Shown here: one piece after another, positions 27,379 through 37,067 of the stretch
Position numbering within the stretch: the stretch's first letter is position 1
Layout: each line of letters begins with the position of its first letter
Assembly (NCBI RefSeq): GCF_006503695.1
Contig: NZ_SBIK01000001.1
Location: forward strand, 99,749 to 163,748
Origin: Tepidiphilus succinatimandens
GTDB lineage: Bacteria > Pseudomonadota > Gammaproteobacteria > Burkholderiales > Rhodocyclaceae
Direction of reading: 5' to 3'
DNA: 64,000 bases
The notes under the pieces: model-generated
What the model saw: the letters and a program-made list of their open reading frames with translations, nothing else
Databases searched by the model: none
What the model was told of the DNA's origin: nothing
Position numbers and translations under genes: made by a program

Positions 27379-28128
27379 ATGCCCCGTCCCGTTCCCCGAC
27401 CGATCCGGGCGCTGCGCCTCGCCCTCCTCGCTCTGCATCTCGCCACCGGGCTCGCCACCATCGTCCTGCGCTTTCCTTTCGCCGATGCCGCCACCCGCGC
27501 CCTATTGCGGCGGCGCTGGTCGCAACGCCTCCTCGCCCTGTGCGGCATCGAGGTGGAGCGGCACGGCGAATTCGCCGCCGGCGCCTTGCTCGCCCTCAAT
27601 CACGTCTCCTGGATCGACGTCTTCGTCGTCCTGTCGCAGACCGACGCCACCTTCATCGCCAAGGCGGAAGTGCGCCGCTGGCCGCTCATCGGTTGGCTCG
27701 CGGCGCGCAACGGAACCATTTTCCTGCGGCGCGGCAGCCGTGGCCACGCGGCCGCACTTGCCCGCGAGCTCGTATCGCATCTGCGGCAAGGGCAGAGCGT
27801 GGCCCTCTTTCCGGAGGGAACCACCACCGACGGCCTGTCGCTGCACCCCTTCCACGCCGCGCTGCTGCAGCCAGCGATCGACGCCGGCGCCCCGGTTCAG
27901 GCCGTGGCCATCCGCTACTATGACGCGAGCGGCCGACGCACCACCGCCGCGGCCTTCTACGGCCAGATGACGCTCATGCAATCGCTATGGCGCATCGTGA
28001 GCGAACCGCGGCTGCGTGCCCGCATCGACGTTTCCCTGCCCTTTTCCATCCACGGTATCGACCGCAAGGCGCTCGGCCGTGCCCTCGAAGCCTGGATCCG
28101 CGAGCGCGTGCAAGAAGACCTCGCGTGA
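27379..28128 (+). CDS. plsC: 1-acyl-sn-glycerol-3-phosphate acyltransferase
   Basis: This enzyme acylates lysophosphatidic acid to phosphatidic acid at the inner membrane. The 249-residue product has an N-terminal hydrophobic segment (about 10-32) and the acyltransferase motifs NHVSWID (the HxxxxD catalytic pair, about 74-80) and LFPEGTTTDG (about 151-160). FLRRGSRG between them fits motif II. The start at 27,379 gives the usual length. Other lysophospholipid acyltransferases share these motifs, so the exact acceptor is inferred. No operon partner is evident. Confidence 0.88.
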   Translation: MPRPVPRPIRALRLALLALHLATGLATIVLRFPFADAATRALLRRRWSQRLLALCGIEVERHGEFAAGALLALNHVSWIDVFVVLSQTDATFIAKAEVRRWPLIGWLAARNGTIFLRRGSRGHAAALARELVSHLRQGQSVALFPEGTTTDGLSLHPFHAALLQPAIDAGAPVQAVAIRYYDASGRRTTAAAFYGQMTLMQSLWRIVSEPRLRARIDVSLPFSIHGIDRKALGRALEAWIRERVQEDLA

Positions 28129-28269
28129 TCCCCCCCCTCTTCCGCCCCCGGATCGTGCTTGGCGAGTCGGGGCAACGGAACAGACGCGGCGTTGCACTTC
28201 CCCCTCGTGTCGCCGATCCCAGGCTTTCAGGGCATAATGCGCTCCATGCGCTTCCTTGGAAAGCTCGCC

Positions 28270-28518
28270 ATGCATGGTTCCATCCACGAGATCAAAGTCA
28301 CCCTGCTGCGCCTCTTGCGTCTGCGGCAACGTGATGCGGCGCGTGGACACCCTCGCCTCGCCGTCAATACCAAAGTCATTGACGATGAGGGATTGCGCCG
28401 TCTGATGGCCGAAGGAACGCTCTCGTGGAACGGGGGCAAACCTCAACCCAAGGTGCCGGTTACGCTGTCTTCTGGCGGCACCCCCGTCAGCCAAGGGGTG
28501 ATCGAGGGACGGGGGTGA
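28270..28518 (+). CDS. Phd/YefM-like antitoxin, shortened N-terminal domain
   Basis: The 82-residue product has the C-terminal toxin-binding tail usual for antitoxins paired with PIN toxins: LMAEGTLSWNGGKPQP and PVSQGVIEG. The N-terminal domain begins IHEIKVTLLRLLRL, like the IRELK...LSRYLRRV start of Phd proteins, but lacks several residues where Phd proteins carry a GE-x-(I/V)-x-(I/V)-TDRG strand. Either the domain has an internal deletion or the protein is a divergent form. I took the ATG at 28,270; in-frame ATGs upstream near 28,237 are possible. Its stop overlaps the toxin start as GTGA. Confidence 0.65.
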   Translation: MHGSIHEIKVTLLRLLRLRQRDAARGHPRLAVNTKVIDDEGLRRLMAEGTLSWNGGKPQPKVPVTLSSGGTPVSQGVIEGRG

Positions 28519-28955
28519 TCCTCTTCTGCGACACTTCTGCTCTGGTCAAACTCTACGTCGAGGAAGTTGGCAGCGCAGCGATGCTTGCCGCCGTTGCTCA
28601 GGCCCGGCTGGTTGCCGTCGTGCGCATCGCTTGGGCCGAAGCCATGGCGGCGCTGGCGCGACGCCTCCGTGAGCGTCCTGCCGATGCGGTCGCCATCGAC
28701 ACCGTGCGCGCCAGGCTGCGGGACGATTGGTCGAGCTACGCCATCGTCGAAGTCACGCAACCGCTCGTCGAGCTCGCCGGCACTCTTGCCGACGCGTTTG
28801 CGCTACGCGGCTACGACAGCGTCCAGTTGGCGGCCGCGCGGACGGTGCAGCAAGCCAGCAACGATGAGTTGTGTTTCGCCTGCTTCGATGCCCGGCTCAC
28901 GCAAGCCGCAACACTGCTGGGCATGAGCCCGTTACGCATACGATCGTCCCAATGA
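28515..28955 (+). CDS. PIN-domain ribonuclease toxin (VapC-like)
   Basis: A 146-residue PIN domain with all four acidic metal-binding residues in place: Asp6 (VILFCDTSAL), Glu42 (IAWAEAMAAL), Asp101 (GYDSVQLAAA) and Asp125 (CFDARLTQAA). The toxin therefore looks catalytically intact. VapC-type toxins cleave specific tRNAs or rRNA. The start is a GTG overlapping the antitoxin stop, which makes the upstream gene its cognate partner. The pair sits between plsC and phoX, unrelated to either, and may have been acquired. Confidence 0.87.
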   Translation: MILFCDTSALVKLYVEEVGSAAMLAAVAQARLVAVVRIAWAEAMAALARRLRERPADAVAIDTVRARLRDDWSSYAIVEVTQPLVELAGTLADAFALRGYDSVQLAAARTVQQASNDELCFACFDARLTQAATLLGMSPLRIRSSQ

Positions 28956-29040
28956 GCCCTCGCCCCGAACAAGGCCAGTAATCGGCTCACGTCCCCGGCG
29001 GTGAGCCTTTCGTAGGTCCAGCAGGCGTGCTCGAGCAACC

Positions 29041-29074
29041 CTGTCATCAGCCTGTTACAAACCGCCTCTAGACT
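29041..29074 (+). promoter_or_regulatory. Pho box and -10 element upstream of phoX
   Basis: CTGTCAT (29,041-29,047), a four-base spacer, and CTGTTAC (29,052-29,058) match the PhoB-binding box, which is two CTGTCAT-like repeats separated by four bases. The first copy is perfect and the second has one change. Ten bases later TAGACT (29,069-29,074) stands where PhoB-dependent promoters have their -10. The phoX ATG follows 35 bases on, with an AGAGG ribosome-binding sequence. A PhoB-activated gene is the natural reading. Confidence 0.82.
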
Positions 29075-29109
29075 TCTCGCCACCGAGATCCGCCCTAGAG
29101 GGGCACCCC

Positions 29110-31113
29110 ATGAAAGCGATGAAAGACAACGCCGCACCGCGCGAGGTACACGGCAATACCTTCGACGAAGTCATCGACCAGGCCCGCCGCCGGCTGCTCC
29201 AAGGTGCGGGTGGGGCTGCGTTCCTGGGCTTTTTCGCCTCGCCGGCGGCGCTCGCCCGCTCGCTCGATGAACCGGTTGCCGCGTCCTCGTCCTTGCTCGC
29301 CGCCTTCCCCCGCTCGATCCCTACCCACAGCGACGATCGCGTCACCGTCATGGACGGCTACGTGGTGCGCGCCATCCTGCCCTGGGGCGATCCGCTCATC
29401 GATTTCTCTGCCTACTGGCGCCCCGACGCCTCGTCCAGCGCCGAAGAGCAGGCGCGACAGATCGGCGACAATCACGACGGCATGCACTTTTTCCCTTTCG
29501 GTCCCAATGGGTTCGAGCAGGGTCTGCTCGCGCTCAACCACGAATACACCAACTATGAATACCTCTTCGGGAAGGAATACACCGAGCCCTGGACGCGCGA
29601 AAAGGCGATGAAGGCGATCAACGCCCATGGCGTATCCATCGTCCACCTGCAGCGCGACGCGCGCAGCCTCTGGCGTCCGGTGATCCCGTCGAGATACAAC
29701 CGCCGCATCACCGGCGACACCCCCATCGAGCTCACCGGACCGGTCGCCGGACATGCGCTGCTGCGCACCTCGGCCGACCCCAGCGGCACCCGGGTACGCG
29801 GCACGCTCAACAACTGCGCCAACGGCTTCACCCCCTGGGGCACCTATCTCACCTGCGAGGAAAACTTCCACAACTACTTCGGCGGCGGCAGCAGCGATCC
29901 GCTGCACCAACGCTACGGCATCGGCAAGGACGGCGGCTACCGCTGGTTCGAGGTGATCGAGCGTTTCGACCTGCGCCGCGAACCGAACGAACCCAACCGC
30001 TTCGGCTGGGTGGTCGAGATCGATCCCTTCGACCCGCAGAGCACCCCCAAGAAACGCACGGCGCTTGGCCGCTTCAAGCATGAAAACGCTGCGGTCACGC
30101 TCGCCCCGGATGGGCGCGTCGTGGTCTATATGGGCGACGACGAGCGCTTCGAGTACCTCTACCGCTTCGTGAGCCACGGCCGCTACGATCCTGCCAACCC
30201 TGCCGCCAACCGCGATCTGCTCGATGCGGGCGATCTCTACGTCGCCCGCTTCACCGCCGACCCCGCCGCCGACGGCACCCGTCTGCGCGGACAGTGGATT
30301 CTGCTCGACAAGGCGCGCAACCCGCTGCTCGCGGCCGACGCGCGGCTCCCCACGCAGGCAGACGTCCTCATCCACGCGCGGCTCGCCGGCGACATCGTCG
30401 GCGCCACCAGGATGGACCGCCCCGAGTGGGTCGCCATCCACCCCGTCTCGGGCGAAGTCTACGTCACGCTCACCAACAACGACAAGCGCAAACCCGGGGA
30501 AGTCGACGCCGCCAACCCCCGCGCCGAGAACCGCTGGGGCCAGATCCTGCGCTGGCAGGAAGCAGGTGGCGACCCGAGCGCCGACGAATTCGCCTGGGAT
30601 CTCTTCGTGCTCGCAGGCAATCCGCTCGCCTACCCCAAAGGGGATCCGCGCGCCGGCTCCGCCGCGATCACGCCGGAGAACATGTTCAACTCCCCCGACG
30701 GGCTCGGGTTCGACGCCGCCGGCCGTCTGTGGATCCTCACCGACGGCAACTACAGCAATACCGGCGCCTACCAGGGTATGGGCAACAACCAGATGCTGGT
30801 GGCCGACCCTAACGTCGGCCTCATCCGCCGTTTCCTCGTCGGGCCTTCGGGCTGCGAGATCACGGGGCTCACCTGGAGCAACGACGGGCGCACCATGTTC
30901 GTCAACGTCCAGCACCCCGGCGAGGCCGAAGGGCACCCGCGGGCACCGCGCATCCCGCCAGGGCAGGATCTCGCAACCTTCCTCGCGGCCCATCCCACGG
31001 TCTTCTCCGAATGGCCCCATTCGCAGTTCCATGAGCTGGGCGGCGGCCGACCCCGCGCAGCCACCCTGGTGATCGAGCACGCCAACGGCGAGCCCGTCTT
31101 CGCCGCGCGCTGA
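29110..31113 (+). CDS. phoX: PhoX-family alkaline phosphatase, Tat-exported
   Basis: PhoX enzymes are periplasmic phosphomonoesterases that need Ca2+ and Fe3+ and are made under phosphate starvation. The 667-residue product has a Tat-type leader: arginines at 26-28 followed by [15 protein letters not shown]. The mature part has the DUF839/PhoX segments [55 protein letters not shown] and [10 protein letters not shown]. These cover the beta-propeller metal ligands. A Pho box lies upstream. A chemoreceptor gene begins 13 bases after the stop and is probably in the same message. Confidence 0.93.
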   Translation: MKAMKDNAAPREVHGNTFDEVIDQARRRLLQGAGGAAFLGFFASPAALARSLDEPVAASSSLLAAFPRSIPTHSDDRVTVMDGYVVRAILPWGDPLIDFSAYWRPDASSSAEEQARQIGDNHDGMHFFPFGPNGFEQGLLALNHEYTNYEYLFGKEYTEPWTREKAMKAINAHGVSIVHLQRDARSLWRPVIPSRYNRRITGDTPIELTGPVAGHALLRTSADPSGTRVRGTLNNCANGFTPWGTYLTCEENFHNYFGGGSSDPLHQRYGIGKDGGYRWFEVIERFDLRREPNEPNRFGWVVEIDPFDPQSTPKKRTALGRFKHENAAVTLAPDGRVVVYMGDDERFEYLYRFVSHGRYDPANPAANRDLLDAGDLYVARFTADPAADGTRLRGQWILLDKARNPLLAADARLPTQADVLIHARLAGDIVGATRMDRPEWVAIHPVSGEVYVTLTNNDKRKPGEVDAANPRAENRWGQILRWQEAGGDPSADEFAWDLFVLAGNPLAYPKGDPRAGSAAITPENMFNSPDGLGFDAAGRLWILTDGNYSNTGAYQGMGNNQMLVADPNVGLIRRFLVGPSGCEITGLTWSNDGRTMFVNVQHPGEAEGHPRAPRIPPGQDLATFLAAHPTVFSEWPHSQFHELGGGRPRAATLVIEHANGEPVFAAR

Positions 31114-31126
31114 GGGCCAGGCATCG

Positions 31127-32779
31127 ATGGCGCGCCCGCTTCGCTCCTTTTCCCTGTCGCTGCAGGCGCGCTACTGGACGATGGTCGCGATCGCGATCGG
31201 GCTCTTCTCGCTCGTGATCGCGCTCGCCTATCACACCATCGCCGCGCAGACCGAGACGATGCGTGTCGCCTACAGCGGCCAAGTCGCCCCCTTGGTCGAT
31301 CTCGCCCAGCTCAAGCAGCTCACCGAGCGGCAGGCGAGTTTTCTCTATCGCGTCTTCGCCGACGCGAGCCAGAAAATCTCCTCCTTCGACCCACAAGCGC
31401 TCGAGCGCACCGCCACCCAGGCCGACGCCATTCTCGCAACCTTCGGGCAGCGCGCGATGGGCGAGGACGAACGCGCCGCCTTCGCCAAACTGGAAGAATC
31501 CGCCCACCGTTTCCGCCAAGCGGTGGACACCGCGCGCCAGACCATCGAACTCTATGGCGACGATCTCGCCGGGCTGGGCCGCGCCCAACGGGGGCTCATC
31601 GGGCAGATCGAGACCCAGCTGCGCGACGTCCACGCCGCGCTCGATGCGCTGATGGCGCTCGAGCGCGACGGCACCCGCGCCGCGTTCGAACGCAGCGCCG
31701 AGCGATCCGATCGCAACCGCCTGGCCATCGCCGCCCTGTTCGCAGGAGCAGCGCTGCTGCTCGTCGCCCTCGCCACCCTCTCCGCCCGCCGCCTGCGCCA
31801 CGGCATGCGCACCGTCCTCGAATTTGCCCGCGCCGTGGCCGCGCTCGACCTGCGCCACGAGCTCGACGACGCCGGGCGCGACGAGATCGGCTCGCTGGCC
31901 GCCGCTCTCAAAGAAATGCGCACCCAGCTACGCGGTTTCGTGTCCACGCTCGCCCAGGCGGCCCAGCAACTGGAAGCCTCGGTCGCCGCCGAACGCGAAC
32001 GCGCCAGCCACACCGCCGGCACGGCGGCCCACCAGGCCGAATCCGCCCAGGAGATGGCCGCCGGCATCGAAGAGCTCTCCACGGCCATGGATCAGACCGC
32101 CACCGATGCCCAGCAGGCGGCCGAGCGCGTTGCCCAAGGCATCGAGCACAGCCGGGCGGCGGCCGGGCGCGTGCGCGCCCATACCCACAAGGCCGAAGCG
32201 CTCGCACAGCGGCTCGATGCGCTCGCCGAGGACGCGCGCCTCATCGACGGCGAGATGAGGTCGGTTCGCCACGTGGTCGAGCTCATTCGCGAGGTGGCCG
32301 AGCAGACCAATCTGCTCGCCCTGAACGCCGCCATCGAAGCCGCCCGCGCCGGCGAACACGGCCGTGGCTTTGCCGTGGTCGCCGACGAAGTGCGCAAGCT
32401 CTCCGAGCGCACGGCGCAGGCCACTGGCGAAATCGGCGGTACGATCCATCGCGTCGAGACTCGCGTCACGCAGATGGCGGCAGACATGGCCCAAGGAGAG
32501 GAATCCATCCAGGAGACGCTGGCCTCTGCGCACGAAGCCCTGGAAGCGATCGACGCCATCGAGCGCACCATGGACGACATCGGCGAGCAGGCCCGCGCCA
32601 TCCGCGACGGCGTGCACGAGCAGGCCGGCGTCAACCGCCAGATCGCCCAGGAAGTAGCCAAGGTCGCCGGCACCGCCGAGACGCTAGCCGAGCTCGCGCG
32701 CCAAGGCCGGGACGCGGCCGGTGAGCTCGACCGGCTCACGCAGACGCTCGCCGCGCTGCTGCAGCGCTTCCGTGCCTGA
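31127..32779 (+). CDS. Methyl-accepting chemotaxis protein
   Basis: A 550-residue chemoreceptor with a classic layout: membrane segment 1 (about 17-38), a helical periplasmic sensor of about 155 residues, membrane segment 2 (about 199-218), a HAMP domain (about 219-270) and a cytoplasmic signalling rod. The kinase-binding tip is intact: [20 protein letters not shown] followed by [15 protein letters not shown]. There is no C-terminal CheR-binding pentapeptide. The ligand is not predictable from sequence, but the 13-base gap after phoX suggests phosphate-starvation expression. The gene ends four bases from the apaH stop. Confidence 0.92.
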   Translation: MARPLRSFSLSLQARYWTMVAIAIGLFSLVIALAYHTIAAQTETMRVAYSGQVAPLVDLAQLKQLTERQASFLYRVFADASQKISSFDPQALERTATQADAILATFGQRAMGEDERAAFAKLEESAHRFRQAVDTARQTIELYGDDLAGLGRAQRGLIGQIETQLRDVHAALDALMALERDGTRAAFERSAERSDRNRLAIAALFAGAALLLVALATLSARRLRHGMRTVLEFARAVAALDLRHELDDAGRDEIGSLAAALKEMRTQLRGFVSTLAQAAQQLEASVAAERERASHTAGTAAHQAESAQEMAAGIEELSTAMDQTATDAQQAAERVAQGIEHSRAAAGRVRAHTHKAEALAQRLDALAEDARLIDGEMRSVRHVVELIREVAEQTNLLALNAAIEAARAGEHGRGFAVVADEVRKLSERTAQATGEIGGTIHRVETRVTQMAADMAQGEESIQETLASAHEALEAIDAIERTMDDIGEQARAIRDGVHEQAGVNRQIAQEVAKVAGTAETLAELARQGRDAAGELDRLTQTLAALLQRFRA

Positions 32780-32783
32780 ATCC

Positions 32784-33590
32784 TCACGGCCCCCGTACCG
32801 AGAACACCGCCGCATCCTCCAGCCGCACCGCCGTGAGGAGCCCGCCGTACACGCAGCCCGTATCGATTCCCAGCACTCCGTCGCCGGCGAAGAACCCCAG
32901 CGCCGACCAGTGCCCGAACACTACCTGCAACCCCAGGGGGACGCGTCGCGGCCAACGAAACCACGGCACCGTGCCTTTGGGTGCCCGCTCCGGCGGCCCT
33001 TTCGCTTCCAGCTCCAGCGCCCCCTGACGCAGCGACACGAAGCGCATGCGCGTAAACGCATTGACGATGTAGCGGAGGCGATCCATGCCGGAGAGATCGT
33101 CGCGCCAGCGCGAGGGACGGTCGCCCTTCAAGCGCAGCAGCCAGCCGAGTTCCCCCTGCAGTTTCCCTTCCACCTCGCGTGCGCGCGCCGCTGCCTGGGC
33201 CAGCGACCACACCGGGCTCACTCCGGCATGCGCCATCGCGTAGCCCAACGCCTCGTCCACCACCAGGAGCGGCCGTGCACGCAGCCAGTCGAGCAGTTCG
33301 TCGCGATCCGGCGCCGCGAGCACCGCATCCAGCGTGTCGTCCCGCGCGCGTTTGGGGTAACCCGCCGCCCGCATCAAGAGATACAGATCGTGGTTGCCCA
33401 GCACCACCTCGACCGAATCTGGCGGCAGGGAGCGCACGAAACGCAGCACTTCCAGCGACTGGGGGCCGCGATTGACCAGATCGCCCACCAGCCACAGCCG
33501 GTCACGCGAGGGCGTAAACCCGATCACCTCGAGCAGGCGCTGCAGTGCCGTGAAGCAGCCCTGCACGTCGCCGATCGCATAGGTCGCCAT
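32784..33590 (-). CDS. apaH: Diadenosine tetraphosphatase (symmetrical)
   Basis: ApaH splits Ap4A and related dinucleotides, and in E. coli also removes Np4 caps from RNA. The 268-residue product has the metallophosphatase motifs: YAIGDVQGC at the N-terminus, LVGDLVNRGP, VLGNHD and, near the C-terminus, FGHWSALGF and GIDTGCVYGG. I chose the ATG at 33,590, which starts MATYAIGDV as in known ApaH proteins and is preceded by GAGG. It is divergent from waaA. Confidence 0.95.
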   Translation of the reverse strand: MATYAIGDVQGCFTALQRLLEVIGFTPSRDRLWLVGDLVNRGPQSLEVLRFVRSLPPDSVEVVLGNHDLYLLMRAAGYPKRARDDTLDAVLAAPDRDELLDWLRARPLLVVDEALGYAMAHAGVSPVWSLAQAAARAREVEGKLQGELGWLLRLKGDRPSRWRDDLSGMDRLRYIVNAFTRMRFVSLRQGALELEAKGPPERAPKGTVPWFRWPRRVPLGLQVVFGHWSALGFFAGDGVLGIDTGCVYGGLLTAVRLEDAAVFSVRGP

Positions 33591-33622
33591 CCCGCGTCCT
33601 CTCTCCCTTTCTTTTCCGGCAC

Positions 33623-33653
33623 TTGGACGCACCGCCGCCGGACTTGCTAAACT
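33623..33653 (+). promoter_or_regulatory. Candidate sigma-70 promoter for waaA
   Basis: TTGGAC (33,623-33,628) and TAAACT (33,648-33,653) are recognisable hexamers, but the 19-base spacing is longer than the ideal 17. The site lies 32 bases before the waaA start codon. Confidence 0.45.
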
Positions 33654-33685
33654 AACACCATCGCCCACCTTCTGCGACGGCGCCC

Positions 33686-35044
33686 GTGTCTTTACGTTAT
33701 CACATCTACGACGCCCTCTGGCGGCTCGCCTGGCCGTGGCTGCGGCTGCGCCACCGCTTGCGCCATCGCGGCGACCCCCATGAAGCGCAGCGCTGGCGCG
33801 AGCGGTTGGGTCGCATCGCGCTGCCCGAAGAGGCGCGTGACACCGTCTGGATCCACGCCGTCTCGGTGGGCGAGACGCGCGCGGCCCACCCCCTGGTACG
33901 GGCGCTGCGCCGCCGCTATCCCCGGCTGCGGCTTCTCGTCACCCACATGACGCCCACGGGGCTGGAGACCGGCCAGCGGCTCTGGGCCCACGATCCCGCC
34001 ATCGTGCAAGCCTATGCGCCCTATGATCACAGCCACTGGGTGCGGCGTTTCCTGGAAAGTGCGCGTCCATGCCTGGGCATCGTGATGGAGACCGAGATTT
34101 GGCCCAACTGGTTGCAGCAGGCCAAGCGCCGGGGCGTGCCGCTCGTGCTCGCCAACGCCAGGCTCTCGGAGCGTTCCTTCCGCCGCTACCGGCGCTTTCG
34201 CTGGCTGCTGCCGCTCGAATGGAAAGCCTTCGTGCAAGTCGGAGCGCAGAGCGCGGCCGATGCGCAGCGCCTGCGCGCGCTGGGGGCGCGTCAGGTCGTC
34301 GTCACCGGCAATCTCAAGTTCGACTGGAGCCCGGAGCCCGCGGCGATCGCGCTGGCGCACACCTGGCGCGAGGCCATCGGCCCCCGCCCCGTCGTCGTGC
34401 TCGCCAGCAGCCGCGAAGGCGAGGAAGCCCGTTTCCTGCGCGCCTGGGAAGGGTTGCGGCAGGAATGGGCCGAACGGGAGGATTTCCTCTTCCGCGAACC
34501 GCCGCTTCTGGTGATCGTGCCGCGCCACCCCGAGCGCTTCGACGAAGTCGCCCGCCTCGTCGAGCGCCACGGGCTGCGCTACCGCCGCCGCAGCGCCTCC
34601 TTGCCGCACCCCGAAGACGACGTCTGGCTCGGCGACAGCATGGGCGAGCTCTACGCCTATTACGCGCTCGCCGACGTGGCCATCATCGGCGGCAGCTGGG
34701 AGCGCCACGGCGGACAGAATCCGCTGGAAGCGCTCGCCGCCGGCACGCCCCCCATCGTCGGGCCGCATACGGAGAATTTCGCCGAGGTCGTTTCCCTGGG
34801 CGTGGCGGCACGGGCCATCGTGCAGGTGCGCACCCCGCAGGAAGCGATCGAACTCGCCCAGCGCTGGATCGAGCAGCCCGACGAGCGCGCCGCAGTGATC
34901 GCCCACGGTGCCATCTTCCTCGCAGCGCATCGCGGCGCCACCGAACGCACGCTCGCCCTGCTCGCCCCCTGGCTCAAGCACGAGCCTGGATTCGAGCAGC
35001 GCGGCATCGATGGTCCCGTCACTCCTCGGCCAGAAGCGCATTGA
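33686..35044 (+). CDS. waaA: 3-deoxy-D-manno-octulosonic acid (Kdo) transferase
   Basis: WaaA adds Kdo to lipid A precursor at the inner face of the membrane. The 452-residue product has a hydrophobic N-terminal anchor region (IYDALWRLAWPWLRL), then the GT-B type segments IHAVSVGETRAA, THMTPTGLETGQ, METEIWPNWL, VTGNLKFDW and the C-terminal GGSWERHGGQNPLEALA. The start appears to be a GTG, without a strong ribosome-binding sequence, so the first residues are uncertain. Its end overlaps the convergent tolC gene by 26 bases. Confidence 0.93.
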   Translation: MSLRYHIYDALWRLAWPWLRLRHRLRHRGDPHEAQRWRERLGRIALPEEARDTVWIHAVSVGETRAAHPLVRALRRRYPRLRLLVTHMTPTGLETGQRLWAHDPAIVQAYAPYDHSHWVRRFLESARPCLGIVMETEIWPNWLQQAKRRGVPLVLANARLSERSFRRYRRFRWLLPLEWKAFVQVGAQSAADAQRLRALGARQVVVTGNLKFDWSPEPAAIALAHTWREAIGPRPVVVLASSREGEEARFLRAWEGLRQEWAEREDFLFREPPLLVIVPRHPERFDEVARLVERHGLRYRRRSASLPHPEDDVWLGDSMGELYAYYALADVAIIGGSWERHGGQNPLEALAAGTPPIVGPHTENFAEVVSLGVAARAIVQVRTPQEAIELAQRWIEQPDERAAVIAHGAIFLAAHRGATERTLALLAPWLKHEPGFEQRGIDGPVTPRPEAH

Positions 35045-36374
35045 CCGCGGCCAGGTCCTCTTCCGACAGCCGTCCCACCGCCGCTTTCAGCCGCAGCTGC
35101 CACATCAAGGTGTCGTAACGTGCCCGTGAAAGCCGGGTGCGCGCATCGGCCACCTGCGCCATGGCATTCAGCACATCGACGTTGATGCGCACCCCCACTT
35201 CGTAGCCCAGTTTGGTGGATGCGAGGTTCGACAAGGACGATTGCAGCGCCGCTTCCAGCGCCTTCACCTGCGCCAGCCCGCTCGTCAGACCCAGATAGGC
35301 CTGCCGCGCGCTCAGCACCGCCTGCCGCTTGGCGTATTCCTCGTCCTGCTCGGATTTGGTGAGCAGCGCCGCCCCTTCGCGCACCTGCGACTGGATGGCG
35401 CCACCAGCGTAGAGCGGCACCGTCAGCTGCACCCCGATCCGGGATGACTCCACCGTCTCGGTATGCAACGGCGGAAAACGCGACAGGTCCTTCGACTTGC
35501 CGTATTGCGCCACCACGTCCACGCTAGGCAGATGCCCCGCGCGGCGCCGCTGGACTTCGCGCTGGGCGATCTCGCGGCTCACCATCGCCTGCTGTACCAG
35601 GAAGTTGTCCTTCTGTGCCGCCTCCACCCAGGGATCCATCGGCGCCGGATCGGGGCCGCGCAGTTTCACTTCCGGCCGCAAGTGGGCATACTTTTGCGGC
35701 AAGTCGACCACGATGGCCGCCAGAGCCTGCTGCGCCACGTCGAGCTGGTTCTGCGCCGCGATGAGCTGGGCATCGGCCAGATCGAAACGCGATTGGGCCT
35801 CGTCGACATCGACGATGGTAACGGTGCCGACCTCGAAGCTCTTCTTGGCAAACTGCAGCTGCTCGCCGGCGGCGCGGCGCAGCTCGTCGGCCGCCGCCAC
35901 CGCTTCCTGCGCCGCGACCACGTCGAAATAGGCCTGGGCCAGGCGCAGCGCCACGTCCTGCTGCGCCTGCGCCCACTGCAGGTCGCTCAAACTCGTCTGC
36001 AGCTCGCCCTGCTTGGCCGCCGCCCAGTTCTGCAGGCGAAAGAGCGGCTGGGTGAGCCGTACCGTCCATTGGTGCGACCCGTAATCCTTGTCGAGCTCGC
36101 TCGCTTCCAGGCGGTTGTGCAGCGCGTTGGCGTCGAGCGCCACGTTCGGCAAGAGCAGCGCCCGCCCCTGCACGGTCTTTTCCTGTCCGGCCATCATCGA
36201 GGCGCGCGCCGCCGCATAGCTCGGATCCTGCACCAAGGCTTGGCGGTAGAGCGCGAGCAGGTCGGCCGCCTGCGCAGCACCGGCGCCAAAGGCGGCCACG
36301 GCGCCCATACCCAAGGCGATGCGCCGCAGCAGCGTGCGGGCGGCGCCGCGCCTTCGCGCGTACGATTCGCTCAT
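35019..36374 (-). CDS. tolC: TolC-family outer-membrane efflux channel
   Basis: TolC proteins form the outer-membrane and periplasmic duct for RND pumps and type I secretion. The 451-residue product has a signal peptide ending AAQA (about residue 36) and two repeats of long amphipathic helices with short beta strands, as the family requires. Repeat landmarks include LVQDPSYAAARA, RLTQPLFRLQNW and VQLTVPLYAGGAIQSQV. The start overlaps the stop of the Pcm-like gene as ATGA. It probably serves the RND pump encoded immediately upstream. Confidence 0.93.
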   Translation of the reverse strand: MSESYARRRGAARTLLRRIALGMGAVAAFGAGAAQAADLLALYRQALVQDPSYAAARASMMAGQEKTVQGRALLLPNVALDANALHNRLEASELDKDYGSHQWTVRLTQPLFRLQNWAAAKQGELQTSLSDLQWAQAQQDVALRLAQAYFDVVAAQEAVAAADELRRAAGEQLQFAKKSFEVGTVTIVDVDEAQSRFDLADAQLIAAQNQLDVAQQALAAIVVDLPQKYAHLRPEVKLRGPDPAPMDPWVEAAQKDNFLVQQAMVSREIAQREVQRRRAGHLPSVDVVAQYGKSKDLSRFPPLHTETVESSRIGVQLTVPLYAGGAIQSQVREGAALLTKSEQDEEYAKRQAVLSARQAYLGLTSGLAQVKALEAALQSSLSNLASTKLGYEVGVRINVDVLNAMAQVADARTRLSRARYDTLMWQLRLKAAVGRLSEEDLAAVNALLAEE

Positions 36375-37024
36375 ACCAACGCCGACGCTACCGGCTGCGG
36401 CACACGCAGCATCGGCACCACCGTTTCGAAGAGGTCTTCGTAGCGCACCTTACCCGGCTCGGAACAGGTGTAGAGCCGGCCGTGCATGAAGCGCTCGTCG
36501 CCGACGAAGGCGAAGAGCCGGCCTCCGGCCTTGAGCGCATCGAGCAGGAAACGCGGCACTTCCGGCACCCCGCCCGAGAGCACGATCACGTCGAAAGGGC
36601 CGGGCGCCGCGAGCGCCTTGAGTCCGTCGCCCGTGATCACCTCGACGTTGTCGAACCCTTCGGCCTCGAGGTTTGCCTGCGCGCGCGTGGCGAGCTCCGG
36701 CACGATCTCGACACTGTGCACCCACTGCCCCAGGTGCGCGAGGCAGGCGGCGAAGTAGCCCGAACCGGTACCGACCTCGAGGGCGATCTCGCCTTTCTGC
36801 AGCTGCACCGCCTGCAGCACCTTGCCTTCGATCACCGGCCGCAGCATCCGCTCCCCGAAGCCCAGCGGGATCTCCACTTCGGCGAAAGCCAGAGTCCGGT
36901 AGGACTGCGGCACGAACTGTTCGCGCCGCACCGTCATCAGCGTCTCCAGCACCCGCTGATCGAACACTTCCCAGGTGCGCACCTGCTGCTCCACCATGTT
37001 GAACCGCGCCCGCTCGAAATCCAT
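36371..37024 (-). CDS. Protein-L-isoaspartate O-methyltransferase family protein
   Basis: A 217-residue SAM-dependent methyltransferase of the Pcm family. It shows MVEQQVRTWEV, the Pcm-like LAFAEVEIPLGFGERM, the SAM loop ALEVGTGSGYFAA and the VEIVPELA strand. Many betaproteobacteria carry a Pcm-like gene before tolC, and its true substrate may not be isoaspartyl proteins. I chose the ATG at 37,024, which has GGAG seven bases upstream; the ATG two codons earlier is too close to it. A TAGAAT box at 37,065-37,070 could serve as the -10 of this and tolC. Confidence 0.87.
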   Translation of the reverse strand: MDFERARFNMVEQQVRTWEVFDQRVLETLMTVRREQFVPQSYRTLAFAEVEIPLGFGERMLRPVIEGKVLQAVQLQKGEIALEVGTGSGYFAACLAHLGQWVHSVEIVPELATRAQANLEAEGFDNVEVITGDGLKALAAPGPFDVIVLSGGVPEVPRFLLDALKAGGRLFAFVGDERFMHGRLYTCSEPGKVRYEDLFETVVPMLRVPQPVASALV

Positions 37025-37067
37025 GCTCATGCTCCCTACGACCGGAAAATGGAACGATCTTACGATT

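Noticed and set aside
28192..28238. TTGCAC and CATAAT as a promoter pair before the antitoxin gene
   Set aside because: The spacing is 35 bases, about twice the workable distance. CATAAT alone may still be a weak -10.
28811..29137. Minus-strand open frame across the end of the PIN toxin gene and the Pho box
   Set aside because: Part of the product looks protein-like (an EHACWTYERLTAGD stretch), so it could be a remnant, but it has no recognised domain, overlaps the toxin gene and would cover the Pho box and the phoX start.
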